Part shown: positions 46,349 through 58,557 of the stretch, in pieces
Layout: each line of letters opens with the position of its first letter
Position numbering within the stretch: the stretch's first letter is position 1
Assembly (NCBI RefSeq): GCF_000382165.1
Contig: NZ_KB907720.1
Coordinates: 1 to 64,000, forward strand
DNA length: 64,000 nucleotides
Origin: Arsukibacterium perlucidum DSM 18276
Lineage (GTDB): Bacteria; Pseudomonadota; Gammaproteobacteria; Enterobacterales; Alteromonadaceae
Direction of reading: 5' to 3'
The notes under the pieces: generated by a model
Database searches by the model: none
The model's input: the letters and a program-made list of their open reading frames with translations, nothing else
What the model was told of the DNA's origin: nothing
Program-made: the position numbers and the translations under genes

Positions 46349-48082
46349 CTATTTAGCCAGATCTGCTGCTATGTAAGCAGCAACCTGTTGTTCCAGCACT
46401 GCCAGCGGCACACTACCATTACTTAGCACCACGTCATGAAAACGACGAATATCAAATTTGTCAGCCAGCTTTTGCTCAGCTTCCACTCTCAGCCGCCTGA
46501 TGGTCAGCTCACCTAATTTGTAAGACAATGCCTGAGCTGGCCAGCTGATATAACGGTCAATTTCCGTCATCACATTGTGCATGGACAGCGCAGTATTCTC
46601 GGCCAGAAAATCAATAGCCTGCTGTCTGCTCCAGCCCATACTATGCATGCCGGTATCAACTACCAATCGTGCAGCACGCCACATCTCATAAGTTAAACGG
46701 CCAAAGTCAGCATAAGGGTCGTCATAAAAGCCCATTTCCAACCCAAGATATTCTGCATATAAGCCCCACCCCTCACCAAAGGCAGAGGTATAAAAACTAC
46801 GCCGGTAATCAGGCAGGCTGGCTTGTTCGCGGGCCAGCGATATTTGTAAATGGTGTCCTGGCACTGCCTCATGCAACGTTAGTGCTGGCATTTCATATAA
46901 AGGCCGGCGATTCAGCGCATAAGTATTTACCCAATAATAGCCTGCCTGTTCATCCCGTGAGGCTCCGGAATACCTGCCAGTGGTGTACTTAGGCGCGATT
47001 TCTGCCGGCACCGGCACTACACCATAAGGCGTTCGTGGCAACGTTTTAAATAAACGGGGCAATTCGGCATCGGCTTTCTTGGACAACCAGGCAGCATAAC
47101 GCATCAACTCCTGCTCAGACTGCGGATAAAACTGCGGATCAGTACGCAAAAAGTGAATAAATTCGGCAAAGCTGCCAGTAAATTCCAGTTGCTCAATAAT
47201 CGCCTGCATTTCAGAGCGAATCCGCTTTACTTCAGCTAAGCCGGTATCGTGAACCTGCCGGGGCGTCAATTTGAGGGTGGTATAGTGCTCCAGCCTGTTC
47301 TGGTAAAATGCGGCACCATCTGGCAAAGCGCTGGCGGCGATAGAACTGCGGGCGCCAGGAATATATTCCTGCACCATAAACTCATAAAATGCCTGATATG
47401 CCGGATTCACCTCATTGACAATCAACTGCTGCGCTCTGGCTTGCAGCTGTTGCCACTCCGAGTTATTAATAGTGTCGGGTCTGGTCAAAAAAGGCCGGTA
47501 AAACACGCTCGCTGGCATATCTTCAGTGATATAAGAGCTGATGCTATGCTCAAAGCCCGTCAGCACGGCTTTCGGCTGGGTAATGCCACTGAGCAACCCC
47601 TGGCGCATCCAGTCTGTTTGTTGTTGCATATACAGCGGCACGGTCGCCAGCTTCTGCAGATAGTTTTCATAATCCGCTTTTTGCTGCAGGCCGGTTCGCT
47701 GCAATAGCATGGCTACCGATGTATGAAAGCCAGACTCTGAAGTCAGCGGGGTAAGGTGAGCATTAAACCGGTACTCATCTATGTGATCAGCTAACCGGTA
47801 CTGCAATATGGCGTGATTAATCTGGTTTTGTTCTGATAATTGTGCCACATCCACTTGCAGCAATTGTTGTTGCCACTCAAGTCGCTTTTGCTGTCTTACA
47901 CTCAGTGCTGCCGGCGACATATCGGGTAAGCGGTCTGGTTCGCTGGCAGCTAACCTGGTTTCTGCCTGCCAGATTTGCTCTGCCAACTGGCTAAAACGCT
48001 GGTTCGGATCAGTCTGCAATGGGACCACTGCGCAACCTGCCAAACCAGCCAGTAAAGTAATGATGAGAAGCAAAATACGCAT
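46349..48082 (-). CDS. DUF885 family lipoprotein, putative metallopeptidase
   Basis: A 577-residue exported protein. The signal MRILLLIITLLAGLAGC is a lipoprotein signal with the lipobox LAGC. The DUF885 core holds LTLHEAVPGHHLQISLAREQ at about residue 430, a HEX4HH arrangement thought to bind zinc, with downstream GEGWGLYAEYLG. Related proteins are annotated as M1-like or carboxypeptidase-like peptidases without firm biochemistry. ATG at 48082 has AAGGAAC upstream; the frame to 48340 is not similar to any signal peptide. Confidence 0.9.
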   Translation of the reverse strand: MRILLLIITLLAGLAGCAVVPLQTDPNQRFSQLAEQIWQAETRLAASEPDRLPDMSPAALSVRQQKRLEWQQQLLQVDVAQLSEQNQINHAILQYRLADHIDEYRFNAHLTPLTSESGFHTSVAMLLQRTGLQQKADYENYLQKLATVPLYMQQQTDWMRQGLLSGITQPKAVLTGFEHSISSYITEDMPASVFYRPFLTRPDTINNSEWQQLQARAQQLIVNEVNPAYQAFYEFMVQEYIPGARSSIAASALPDGAAFYQNRLEHYTTLKLTPRQVHDTGLAEVKRIRSEMQAIIEQLEFTGSFAEFIHFLRTDPQFYPQSEQELMRYAAWLSKKADAELPRLFKTLPRTPYGVVPVPAEIAPKYTTGRYSGASRDEQAGYYWVNTYALNRRPLYEMPALTLHEAVPGHHLQISLAREQASLPDYRRSFYTSAFGEGWGLYAEYLGLEMGFYDDPYADFGRLTYEMWRAARLVVDTGMHSMGWSRQQAIDFLAENTALSMHNVMTEIDRYISWPAQALSYKLGELTIRRLRVEAEQKLADKFDIRRFHDVVLSNGSVPLAVLEQQVAAYIAADLAK

Positions 48083-48313
48083 TTTGTTGTTCCTTTGAGG
48101 TGCTTGTCCTTCGATTGTAACCCGATTTACCCCGGAAGAAAGCCAGTTAAACTGACAAAACCGGCAACTGAACCGACATTTTCCGATCTGTTTGCCGCTA
48201 TTTTCAGCGACTGAACGATTTTGTTTACATAGCAGGTTGCCTGCGAGCCGGATTCGGTTACTATGGGAGCCGCATCTAATAAAGTGATTGGCCCCGGAGC
48301 TATACATCGTCTT

Positions 48314-49336
48314 ATGAAGTATAAGGATTCGCTGCAACAAGCGCTGGAAAAAGCGGGCTTAGTAAAAGCTTTCCTGCAGCACAACCAACTTGCTATCCAC
48401 CCAATCAATTATGCGGTGGTATACGATTATATAAGCGGCAATAATGCTGGTCTGTGTCAGGCTATTGAGCAAAAACTGGCCAGCAAAACGGCATTAGATG
48501 ATTTTATTATGGCCGAATTGTATCAACGCTGGCTGGCCGACGAAAATGCCGAACAAGAACAGCTGCTGCAAGAGGTCACCGGTATTGTTGGCCGGTTATC
48601 AGGTTATACCGATTTGGCGGCTGAAGCGACAGGTCAGTTTATCCAGCAACTGGAACAACAATTAGATAATTTAGCTGCAGCTCCTGCCAAGCTGGTAGAT
48701 ATTGCCGGCGTTATTAAGTCTCAGGCGCAGTCTTATCAACTACAACAACAACAATTACATAACCAGCTGGCGATGGCTAATAAGCAAAGCCATCAGCTGC
48801 GCCATGAACTGGAGCAGCTGAAATTACAGCGGATGCAGGATCCTCTCACTGGCCTGTATAACCGAATTGCCATGCAAAATCAGGTTGATCTCTGGTTAAC
48901 TGAGCAGCCGGATCGCCGAATTGCAGCTATTGTTGTCGACATAGATCACTTCAGTCGGTTTAATCAGGATTATGGCCAGACCATTGGCGATGTAATCTTA
49001 AGCAAAGTGGCGCGTAAAGTCGGTAGTTATGTCCAGGCCAGCGGCATGCCGGTGCGTTCAGGTGGTGAAGAGTTTTTATTGTTACTGCCTGATATTGATT
49101 TACGTACCGCCAATGAAATTGCTGAACAAGTGCGTAAAGGTGTCGAAAAACTGCGATTTGTATCATCCCGCGATAAAAAAAGCCTGCCTAAAGTCACTAT
49201 ATCTCTCGGCGTAGCGTTGTTTCAGGCGAAAGAAAGCTGGTATCAGTTTCTGGCCCGCAGTTCACAAGTGTTGAAACTGGCGAAAGAGCGCGGACGCAAT
49301 CAGGTGGCAGATGAATTAATGTTGCAAGCTGGCTGA
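48314..49336 (+). CDS. GGDEF diguanylate cyclase (degenerate I-site)
   Basis: Makes cyclic di-GMP. The 340 residues comprise an N-terminal helical region of the type seen in many stand-alone cyclases (HPINYAVVYDYISG), a coiled coil at about 130-175, and a GGDEF domain with active-site GGEEF (PVRSGGEEFLLLLP) and the metal Asp in VVDIDHFSRFN. The inhibitory RXXD motif is replaced by QASG. There is no membrane segment. I chose ATG at 48314; another ATG at 48263 is possible and neither has a clean ribosome site. Confidence 0.88.
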   Translation: MKYKDSLQQALEKAGLVKAFLQHNQLAIHPINYAVVYDYISGNNAGLCQAIEQKLASKTALDDFIMAELYQRWLADENAEQEQLLQEVTGIVGRLSGYTDLAAEATGQFIQQLEQQLDNLAAAPAKLVDIAGVIKSQAQSYQLQQQQLHNQLAMANKQSHQLRHELEQLKLQRMQDPLTGLYNRIAMQNQVDLWLTEQPDRRIAAIVVDIDHFSRFNQDYGQTIGDVILSKVARKVGSYVQASGMPVRSGGEEFLLLLPDIDLRTANEIAEQVRKGVEKLRFVSSRDKKSLPKVTISLGVALFQAKESWYQFLARSSQVLKLAKERGRNQVADELMLQAG

Positions 49337-49433
49337 ACCCTAAACCATCAGTCCCGTATATAAGCAGCAGTTGGCTAGCGCAGCCAATTCTTTTACACTA
49401 ACCATTCTTTTTAGCGCTGAAACAGGCAACCTG

Positions 49434-50189
49434 ATGACTGAACCTAAACACGATACGACCCATTTCGGATATAAAACCGTTCCTGCAGCTGAAAAAGTCT
49501 CGCTGGTGGCAAATGTGTTTCATTCAGTTGCCGCCAAATACGACATTATGAATGACGTTATGTCACTGGGTATTCACCGCTTATGGAAGCGTTTTACTCT
49601 TGATTGCAGCGGCGTAAGACCCGGCCAGCAAGTACTTGACCTGGCAGGTGGTACCGGTGATATTGCTGCCCTGTTCTCGCGCCGGGTGGGCCCGTCTGGC
49701 AAAGTGGTGCTGGCTGATATCAACGAGTCTATGCTGAATGTTGGTCGCGATAAACTTCGCGATTTAGGCTTGATTAATAACATTGAATTCGTGCAGGCGA
49801 ATGCCGAAGCTCTGCCGTTTGCCGACAATAGCTTTGATATTATCAGTATTGGTTTTGGCCTTAGAAACGTAACAGACAAGGCTGCCGCGTTAAAATCGAT
49901 GTTCCGGGTGCTGAAACCCGGCGGCCGCCTGCTGGTTTTAGAATTCTCCAAGCCTGAGCAACAATGGTTAAGTAAAGTGTACGATATGTACTCCTTTAAG
50001 CTGTTACCCGTAATGGGCCAGTTAATCGCCAATGACAAAGAAAGCTATCAGTATCTGGCAGAATCTATCCGGATGCATCCGGACCAGGAAACGCTGAAAA
50101 CTATGATGGTTGAAGCCGGCTTTGCCGAAGTCAGCTACCACAACCTGACCGGTGGCATTGTCGCCCTGCACCGCGGCTTTAAATTCTGA
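49434..50189 (+). CDS. ubiE: Ubiquinone/menaquinone biosynthesis C-methyltransferase UbiE
   Basis: SAM-dependent methylation of the quinone ring. The 251 residues contain motif [16 protein letters not shown], motif II/III segments [10 protein letters not shown] and [16 protein letters not shown], and the UbiE signature [21 protein letters not shown] at 49434 starts [16 protein letters not shown], the usual N-terminus. First gene of the ubi-tat-hemB run; its stop shares a base with ubiJ. Confidence 0.97.
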   Translation: MTEPKHDTTHFGYKTVPAAEKVSLVANVFHSVAAKYDIMNDVMSLGIHRLWKRFTLDCSGVRPGQQVLDLAGGTGDIAALFSRRVGPSGKVVLADINESMLNVGRDKLRDLGLINNIEFVQANAEALPFADNSFDIISIGFGLRNVTDKAAALKSMFRVLKPGGRLLVLEFSKPEQQWLSKVYDMYSFKLLPVMGQLIANDKESYQYLAESIRMHPDQETLKTMMVEAGFAEVSYHNLTGGIVALHRGFKF

Positions 50190-50797
50190 TGTTAACTGCG
50201 CTGCTACCACAACTGCTTTGTGCCAGTGCCGAACGCCTGTGCCAGAGTCTGATAAATATGGATAGCGGTGCTATTGCGCGCTTAAAAAGGTTGCAGGGCA
50301 AACAATTGGCCTTTACGGTGCGCGAATTTAATGTGCGCTTAGTGGTTACTGCCGGGGCTGATCGCTTACTATTCAACCAGCATAATGAAGTGGTTGACTG
50401 CGCCATCAGCACCGACCTGGCCAGTCTGCGCCAACTGCGTGACGCCAGCCAGCTAACCCGGTTAATTAAAGCCGATGCCCTGCAGATTGATGGAGATATT
50501 CAGGTTGCTCAACAATACAGTTTTTTTTTGCAAAGTCTGAATCCCGATTGGCAGGAAGCCTTATCCGGCTATGTTGGCGATGCCATGGCCCATAAAATCG
50601 CTCTGAGTATCGGCCAGCTACAACAATATATGCAGCAAAAAGCGGGCTTACTTGAGCAAAGCTTCACCATGCTGGCGCAAGACGAGTTATTACTCACTCC
50701 CGGCAGCCTTGAATTGCAACAGTTTAGCCAGGATGTCAGCGAAATCAGTGCCCGGGTTGACCGGTTGCTCGCCCGTCTGCCTGGCGTTAAGGAGTAA
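50189..50797 (+). CDS. ubiJ: Ubiquinone biosynthesis accessory factor UbiJ
   Basis: SCP2-domain protein that binds lipid intermediates and supports the ubiquinone metabolon. The 202 residues have the SCP2 domain at about 15-115 (FTVREFNVRLVVTAG...DALQIDGDIQVAQQY) and a C-terminal helical coiled coil. The start overlaps ubiE as TGATG. The order ubiE-ubiJ-ubiB is conserved in gammaproteobacteria and supports the name. Confidence 0.94.
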   Translation: MLTALLPQLLCASAERLCQSLINMDSGAIARLKRLQGKQLAFTVREFNVRLVVTAGADRLLFNQHNEVVDCAISTDLASLRQLRDASQLTRLIKADALQIDGDIQVAQQYSFFLQSLNPDWQEALSGYVGDAMAHKIALSIGQLQQYMQQKAGLLEQSFTMLAQDELLLTPGSLELQQFSQDVSEISARVDRLLARLPGVKE

Positions 50798-50800
50798 CAG

Positions 50801-52429
50801 GTGCGATTCAGCCGTTTTTACCACATACAGAAAACCTTACTGCAATACGGCCTTGACGAACTCATTCCAGCTACCTGGCAACCCTGGTATGCCCGGGCTA
50901 TGCGCAAAAGCGCGTTCTGGTTGCGCAACCGTTATCCGAATTATCCGATAGGTAAAAGGTTAAGGCTGGCATTGCAGAGCCTGGGGCCGGTATGGATAAA
51001 ATTCGGCCAAATGTTATCCACCCGCCGCGATTTATTGCCAGCCGACATTGCTGACGAGCTGGCCAGGCTGCAGGATAAAGTAGACCCCTTTCCAGGCGAA
51101 CAGGCACAGCAACTAATTGAGCAGGCGCTGGAGCTGACAGATATCAGTGAGCTGTTCAGTAGTTTTAGCGTGACACCCCTGGCATCTGCTTCCATCGCGC
51201 AGGTGCATGCCGCCGTGCTGCGCCAGGCTGATGGCAATGACGCCGATGTTGTCATCAAGGTTATCCGGCCGGATATCCGCAAACAGATTATCGCTGATCT
51301 TGATTTAATGGACGGTCTGGCAGCTATTGCTGCCCGCTACTTACCCGATGGTAAACGCTTGCGGCCACGTGAAGTCGTATCTGAATACCGCAAAACTATC
51401 CTCGACGAACTCGACTTGCAGCGCGAAGCAGCAAACGCTATTCAGCTGCGGCGAAATTTTGAAGGTTCTGACTCACTATACATTCCCTATGTATACAGTG
51501 ATTTCAGCCGGCCGAATGTGATGGTAATGGAACGGATTTACGGCATTCCAGTATCAGACATTGCGGCGCTTAATGCGCAGCATACCGATATGGAATTGCT
51601 GGCGAAGCGCGGCGTAGAAGTCTTTTTTACTCAGGTATTTCGTGACAGCTTTTTTCACGCCGATATGCACCCGGGCAATATTTTTGTCTCGCGCGAACAC
51701 CCTGACAACCCGAAATATATTGGCATCGATTGCGGTATTGTCGGCACCCTGAACAGTGAAGACAAACGTTATCTGGCTGAAAACTTTGTCGCCTTTTTTA
51801 ACCGCGATTATCGCAAAGTCGCCCAGTTACACCTCGATTCCGGTTGGGTGCCTGTAGACACCAACGTTGAAGAATTTGAAAGTGCAATTCGTACCGTTTG
51901 CGAGCCAATTTTTCAAAAGCCGCTGGCAGAGATTTCCTTTGGTCATGTGTTACTGAATTTATTCAGTACCGCGCGGCGGTTTAATATGCAGGTTCAGCCG
52001 CAATTAGTATTGCTGCAAAAAACCTTATTGTATGTCGAAGGGTTGGGCCGGCAGCTCTATCCGCAGCTCGATTTATGGAAAACCGCCAAGCCCTTTCTTG
52101 AAAGCTGGGTAAAGCAACAGGTGGGCTTACCTGCGTTATGGCGCCAGATAAAAGACAATGCACCTTTCTGGGCTGAAAAGCTGCCGCAAATGCCAACCCT
52201 GCTGCACCGCTATCTGGAACAGGGGCCCAAACAGCAGGCAATAATGTTGCAACAACTTCAGTTATTACAGTTACAACAACATAAAGCCAACCGGCAAATT
52301 ATTGCAGCGGCGCTTGCTGCAGGCACCCTGATAAGTGGTACTATAGCCTTCAGCATCGGCCCACTATGGCTGGCGGGTACGCTGCTGGGCGGGGCTATCT
52401 TTTTCGGCGTAAAAGCACTATTGTCATAA
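50801..52429 (+). CDS. ubiB: Ubiquinone biosynthesis regulatory ATPase/kinase-like protein UbiB
   Basis: Atypical kinase-like membrane ATPase needed for ubiquinone synthesis. The 542 residues carry the KxGQ motif ([11 protein letters not shown]), the Ala-rich loop [20 protein letters not shown], the ExD segment [10 protein letters not shown] and the catalytic region [13 protein letters not shown], with two C-terminal membrane helices (about 495-540). It starts with GTG at 50801, with AAGGAG six bases upstream. Confidence 0.97.
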   Translation: MRFSRFYHIQKTLLQYGLDELIPATWQPWYARAMRKSAFWLRNRYPNYPIGKRLRLALQSLGPVWIKFGQMLSTRRDLLPADIADELARLQDKVDPFPGEQAQQLIEQALELTDISELFSSFSVTPLASASIAQVHAAVLRQADGNDADVVIKVIRPDIRKQIIADLDLMDGLAAIAARYLPDGKRLRPREVVSEYRKTILDELDLQREAANAIQLRRNFEGSDSLYIPYVYSDFSRPNVMVMERIYGIPVSDIAALNAQHTDMELLAKRGVEVFFTQVFRDSFFHADMHPGNIFVSREHPDNPKYIGIDCGIVGTLNSEDKRYLAENFVAFFNRDYRKVAQLHLDSGWVPVDTNVEEFESAIRTVCEPIFQKPLAEISFGHVLLNLFSTARRFNMQVQPQLVLLQKTLLYVEGLGRQLYPQLDLWKTAKPFLESWVKQQVGLPALWRQIKDNAPFWAEKLPQMPTLLHRYLEQGPKQQAIMLQQLQLLQLQQHKANRQIIAAALAAGTLISGTIAFSIGPLWLAGTLLGGAIFFGVKALLS

Positions 52430-52481
52430 ACTTGTTGCAAACTAGCGCAGCATTTCAGCACAGATTACAGAGGGTGTTATT

Positions 52482-52727
52482 ATGGGTATTAGCGGCATTA
52501 GTATATGGCAGTTACTTATTGTTCTGGCAATTATTGTCTTACTTTTTGGTACGAAAAAATTACGGGGTATTGGTACCGATCTGGGTTCGGCCATTAAGGG
52601 CTTTCGCAGCTCTATAAAAGATGAAACGGCAGAAGAAGACAAGCCGGAACAGTTGGCTGAACAAAAGCGCGACCAAAGCGATATTCCGGCTGACAAAGCC
52701 AAACATACAGATAAAGAAAAGCACTAA
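52482..52727 (+). CDS. tatA: Sec-independent protein translocase subunit TatA
   Basis: Forms the channel-lining oligomer of the twin-arginine pathway. The 81 residues include one membrane helix (about 5-20, [18 protein letters not shown]), the [20 protein letters not shown] amphipathic helix and a charged tail. AGAGGGTG precedes the ATG. The next gene starts immediately after its stop. Confidence 0.97.
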   Translation: MGISGISIWQLLIVLAIIVLLFGTKKLRGIGTDLGSAIKGFRSSIKDETAEEDKPEQLAEQKRDQSDIPADKAKHTDKEKH

Positions 52728-53096
52728 ATGGGTTTCTGGGAGCTGTTGGTTATTGCTGTTATTGCCTTACTGGTGCTGGGGCCGGAACGATTACCTGGCG
52801 CCATCCGCAGCACCGTAAAAACGATACGTAGCATTAAACAGTTTGGCAGCCAGATGCAGGCAGAGCTTAGCGAAAACCTGCGGGTCCATGAGCTGCATCG
52901 GAAATTAAAAGATGCAGAGAGCAAAAACCTGCTTAATCTGACCCCGGATGAGCAAGCTGCGTTAGATGAATTAAGGGCAGCGGCAAAATCCGTTAACCCG
53001 CCGCCGGCAGATCTGGCTAAACCAGAAACCAGAGATACTGCAGCAGTGAAAACTGACACTGACACCAAGTCTGTTGAACATAAACATGAAAACTAA
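52728..53096 (+). CDS. tatB: Sec-independent protein translocase subunit TatB
   Basis: Receptor subunit that forms the TatBC complex. The 122 residues begin [20 protein letters not shown], with the GPERLP motif typical of TatB, an amphipathic helix and a polar tail. The 3' end overlaps tatC by 11 bases. Shorter than the E. coli protein (171) only in the tail. Confidence 0.96.
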   Translation: MGFWELLVIAVIALLVLGPERLPGAIRSTVKTIRSIKQFGSQMQAELSENLRVHELHRKLKDAESKNLLNLTPDEQAALDELRAAAKSVNPPPADLAKPETRDTAAVKTDTDTKSVEHKHEN

Positions 53097-53844
53097 ACCG
53101 GAAGCCGATAGTCTGCTCGGTCATTTGCTGGAACTTCGTAATCGGCTGCTGCGCTGTGTTATCGCAGTGATTGCAGTATTCGCTTGCCTGGCCTATTTTG
53201 CCGCTGATATTTATCAGTTGCTGGCCGCACCGCTGATTGCGGTGCTGCCAGAGGGTAGCAGCATGATCGCCACCGACGTTGCAGCGCCTTTTTTTGCGCC
53301 ATTTAAATTGACCTTTATCGTCGCTATCTGTCTGGCCATTCCGTATATTTTACTGCAGGTGTGGCAGTTTATTGCTCCGGCCTTATATGGCAAAGAGAAG
53401 CGACTGGTAGCGCCATTAGTTATCAGCAGCACCCTGCTATTTTACAGCGGCATCGCCTTCGCCTATTTTGTGGTATTTCCACTGGTGTTTGCGTTTTTTA
53501 CCAGTGTCGCGCCGGCAGGCGTTACCGTGGCTACCGATATCAGCAGCTATCTCGACTTTGTCTTAAAGTTGTTTTTTGCCTTTGGCTTGTCATTTGAAAT
53601 TCCGGTAGCTATTTTATTGCTGGTCTGGACCGGCACCGTCACCCCGGCCACCCTTGCCAGCAAGCGGCCCTACATAATAGTGGGCGCTTTTGTGCTGGGC
53701 ATGTTCCTTACCCCGCCTGATGTGTTGTCACAGACTTTGCTGGCCGTACCAATGTGGTTATTATTTGAAGCCGGACTTTGGCTAAGTCGCTTTTATCAAC
53801 CAAAGCCCGATCCCGAACATGCTGCAGAGGAAGAACAACAATGA
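53086..53844 (+). CDS. tatC: Sec-independent protein translocase subunit TatC
   Basis: Polytopic receptor that recognises the twin-arginine signal. The 252 residues have six membrane helices, the [16 protein letters not shown] start and the conserved [17 protein letters not shown] segment. ATG at 53086 lies within the tatB end. Its own 3' end overlaps the next gene by four bases (ATGA). Confidence 0.97.
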   Translation: MKTKPEADSLLGHLLELRNRLLRCVIAVIAVFACLAYFAADIYQLLAAPLIAVLPEGSSMIATDVAAPFFAPFKLTFIVAICLAIPYILLQVWQFIAPALYGKEKRLVAPLVISSTLLFYSGIAFAYFVVFPLVFAFFTSVAPAGVTVATDISSYLDFVLKLFFAFGLSFEIPVAILLLVWTGTVTPATLASKRPYIIVGAFVLGMFLTPPDVLSQTLLAVPMWLLFEAGLWLSRFYQPKPDPEHAAEEEQQ

Positions 53845-54374
53845 ACAAACCGTTATGCCTGGCCACTATGCTATTGCTGACAACCAGCAGTTTGCACTCT
53901 CAACTGGCCCATGCTGATCAGGTAAATGCTGCCCTTACAGAATGCCGACAGCAACAGAACGCCTTAAAACGGCTGGTTTGCTACGATGAAATCAAGGTAG
54001 ATACAGCAGTAACCTCAACAAATAGCGCAGTGCAAACCCATAGCCAGGCCCCGGTTCGCCCGGCAGCTGCCAGCAGCCGCCCAACGCCAGCGGTAACTGC
54101 CGCGCCAGCCCAAAACGATTTTGGTTTAGAGCATAAAAAAGCAGCGGATAAAGAAACTGACCAATTGTATCTGACGGTCAGCAGCATCAGCTACAGCCCA
54201 CGTAAAGAACTGATCGTCGGGTTTGATAACGGCCAGACCTGGCGCCAGACTGGCAGAGGAAACTATCAGATAGCCGTAGGTGAGCGTCACTACATCAAAC
54301 GTGGCATGCTGAATTCTTTTAGCCTGGGTAATGACGACAATAACCGGACCATCAAGGTTCGCCGGGTCGAATAA
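53841..54374 (+). CDS. Exported protein of unknown function between tatC and tatD
   Basis: A 177-residue protein with a standard Sec signal peptide ([20 protein letters not shown], then QLAHA/D). The mature part begins with a short cysteine motif ([20 protein letters not shown]), passes a Pro/Ala/Thr-rich linker (about 65-95) and ends in a compact beta-like domain ([20 protein letters not shown]...[17 protein letters not shown]). The two Cys could form a disulfide. ATG overlaps tatC by four bases. I do not recognise a named family; the signal has no twin arginine. Confidence 0.85.
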   Translation: MNKPLCLATMLLLTTSSLHSQLAHADQVNAALTECRQQQNALKRLVCYDEIKVDTAVTSTNSAVQTHSQAPVRPAAASSRPTPAVTAAPAQNDFGLEHKKAADKETDQLYLTVSSISYSPRKELIVGFDNGQTWRQTGRGNYQIAVGERHYIKRGMLNSFSLGNDDNNRTIKVRRVE

Positions 54375-54375
54375 T

Positions 54376-55172
54376 ATGGATAATGCCAAGCCAGGCTGGT
54401 TCGACTGCGGGGTAAACCTGTTCAGTGCGCAGTTTGCCGGGGTTGAGCAACAAATATGGCTCCAGGCGCAGCAAGCCGGGGTTAGTAATATGTTGCTTAT
54501 TGGCTCAGATATCACTGAAAGCCGACAGAATCAACAGTTCTGCAGCAGCCACTCTGGTTGCTTCACTACCGCCGGCGTGCATCCGCATCAGGCGGCTAAA
54601 GTAACAGAGGATTGGCTGGCACAACTTAACCACTTACTCGCGCTGCCGGCAGTAGTAGCCGTTGGTGAATGTGGTCTGGACTTCAACCGTGATTTTTCAC
54701 CACGCCTCGTGCAGCAACAAATATTTGCCAGTCAGTTACAACTGGCAAAACAGCAGAAAAAACCTGTTTATTTACATGAACGTGATGCTTTTGATACGCA
54801 GCTAGCCATGCTGACAGAGCAGCAAATAAACCAGGGCGTTGCCCACTGTTTTACCGGCGATAGCAGCCAGCTTAAAGCATACCTTGATTTAGGATTATAT
54901 ATCGGCATTACCGGCTGGCTATGTGATGAACGCCGTGGCCAGAGCCTGCAACAGGCTATCCGCTATCTGCCACTGGACCGGATCCTACTGGAAACCGATG
55001 CCCCCTATTTGCTGCCACGTACCATAAAACCCCGCCCCAAATATAATGAGCCGGCGTTGCTGAGCGCCATTGCTGCCGAAGTTTGCCGCCTGAAAAATAT
55101 CGATAGCCTGCAACTCGCTGCAGTTTGCCGCGACAATGCCCGCAGTTTGTTCAAGCTAACCGGGGAGCAGGC

Positions 55173-55176
<4 letters not shown>
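54376..55176 (+). CDS. tatD: TatD family metal-dependent hydrolase/nuclease
   Basis: TIM-barrel hydrolase with 3'-5' exonuclease activity in E. coli; not required for Tat export despite the name. The 266 residues carry WFDCGVNLFSAQF, TAGVHPHQAA, VAVGECGLDFNRDF, AHCFTGD, GITGWLCDERRG and LLETDAPYLLPR. As in E. coli TatD, the first HXH is replaced by GVN, which marks true TatD rather than YcfH/YjjV. The 3' end overlaps the next gene by four bases. Confidence 0.95.
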
Positions 55177-56913
<1,737 letters not shown>

Positions 56914-56997
56914 CCATCATCATCTTGCACACTTGGCGGAATCAATTAATTACACCTCAGCACAGTAATATTTACCTTAAGGCAGGGTGTTGCAGGC

Positions 56998-58557
56998 CTA
57001 TTTAATCAGCAACTGCCAGCCAGCTTGCTGCTGATATTGTACTTCCTGCTCTAACTCCGCCCGCATTAACGGATGTTGCTCCAGCCAGTTGGCTGGCATC
57101 TGTAAGGCGAGGGTTTCGGCTTTAGTGGTAATTTTAACTTCAGGCAGTACTTCGTGCCGACGGCGCATCGACAGAATAACAGCCAAGCGCAAAATACGGG
57201 TTAGCCGCACAGTCAACAGCACTGATGTCATAGTTTGGCGAGCGATAACTTCGCGGCTGATATCAGCACGGTGATTGTGCACCAGCGCCATAACCAATTG
57301 TTGTTGCGCCCGGGTAAAGCCGGGTAAATCAGAATGGTTGATAATATAAGCGCCATGATGGTGATGGTTTTTATATTCAATCAATAAGCCCAGTTCATGC
57401 AACAACGCGCCGGAGCGCAACATGCTGAGGCCTTCAAATTTGTCCAGGTCCCAGCGGTGCTGCAACTGCCCGGCCAGTTCAACCGCCATATCAGCAACCC
57501 GCTCAGCATGGCGCTGGTCAATAAAATATCGCACCATCAGGCTGGCAACGGTGCGGTTACGCACATCACTGTGCTGTAACTGCGGTAGCATGCTGTACAG
57601 CACGCCTTCGCGCAGGGCACCACCAGACAAGGTCATGCCATAGATCTGTAATTTACGGAACAGCGCCACCAGTATTGCTAAGCCTGAGGCAAAAACCTGT
57701 TTGCGTTCCTGGGCCAGGCCAATAATATTCAGCTGAGTAACAGGGCCGCAGGCCATGGTTTGCTGCATTATCTCTTCCAGTTTACCCAGGGTAATCACTT
57801 CATCTTTACCCTGCGCCACCAGAATTTCCTGTACCGCCTGCACCGTTCCCGACGCGCCAACTGCAATTTGCCAGCCTTTCGCCAGAAACTCAGCACTAAT
57901 CGGTGCTATTTGCTCTGCGGCAGCCTGAATAGCCTGGTTAAAATTATCTTCACTAAGCTCGCCATCGCTGAAATAGCGTTCCAGATAGGTAACACAGCCC
58001 ATATTCAGGCTGGCCAGCAGTTCAGGGGTAAAGCCCCGCCCTACCACCACTTCAGTACTGGCACCACCAATATCAATCACTAAACGGTTTGAATCACAAT
58101 TTGAGGTATGAGCGACACCAAGATAAATAATCCGGGCTTCATCAGCACCGCTGATCACCTGCACCTTCTGGCCCAGGATAACTTCAGCTTCTTTCAGGAA
58201 GGTTTTTACATTTTGAGCTAGCCGTAAGGTGGCAGTACCGACTATCCGGATATTGGCAGCGGGAATATCCTGCAGCCGCTCGGCAAACAACGCCAGGCAT
58301 TCCCAGCCCCGTTTCATCGCTTTGCGGCTTAATACTAAATTATCGTTTAAACCGGCAGCCAGCCGAACTTTGCGTTTTACCCGGCCTATCACCTGCACCG
58401 AGCCGCCAACCACTTTCACCATTAACATATGAAAGCTGTTAGAGCCAAGATCAATCACCGCATAAATATCACTATGCGGTGAGGTTGCGCTGGCAATGTC
58501 GCCTGTTACCAGCGGCGCAGTATTAGCGGGGCCGGCTTCGTGGGTTTCTCGGGCCAT
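56998..58557 (-). CDS. ppx: Exopolyphosphatase / Ppx-GppA phosphatase
   Basis: Degrades polyphosphate (or pppGpp) using the actin-like ASKHA fold. About 519 residues: phosphate loop [39 protein letters not shown], and a C-terminal HD-like helical region ([18 protein letters not shown]). The start is uncertain; I took ATG at 58557, which overlaps the rhlB end by 35 bases, with GGACG upstream. In E. coli the neighbour of rhlB is gppA, so a GppA role cannot be excluded. Confidence 0.9.
   Translation of the reverse strand: MARETHEAGPANTAPLVTGDIASATSPHSDIYAVIDLGSNSFHMLMVKVVGGSVQVIGRVKRKVRLAAGLNDNLVLSRKAMKRGWECLALFAERLQDIPAANIRIVGTATLRLAQNVKTFLKEAEVILGQKVQVISGADEARIIYLGVAHTSNCDSNRLVIDIGGASTEVVVGRGFTPELLASLNMGCVTYLERYFSDGELSEDNFNQAIQAAAEQIAPISAEFLAKGWQIAVGASGTVQAVQEILVAQGKDEVITLGKLEEIMQQTMACGPVTQLNIIGLAQERKQVFASGLAILVALFRKLQIYGMTLSGGALREGVLYSMLPQLQHSDVRNRTVASLMVRYFIDQRHAERVADMAVELAGQLQHRWDLDKFEGLSMLRSGALLHELGLLIEYKNHHHHGAYIINHSDLPGFTRAQQQLVMALVHNHRADISREVIARQTMTSVLLTVRLTRILRLAVILSMRRRHEVLPEVKITTKAETLALQMPANWLEQHPLMRAELEQEVQYQQQAGWQLLIK

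Noticed and set aside
56914-56997. Search for a terminator between hemB and ppx
   Set aside because: Only a poor ACACC/GGTGT pair without a T tract was found; not reported as a feature.
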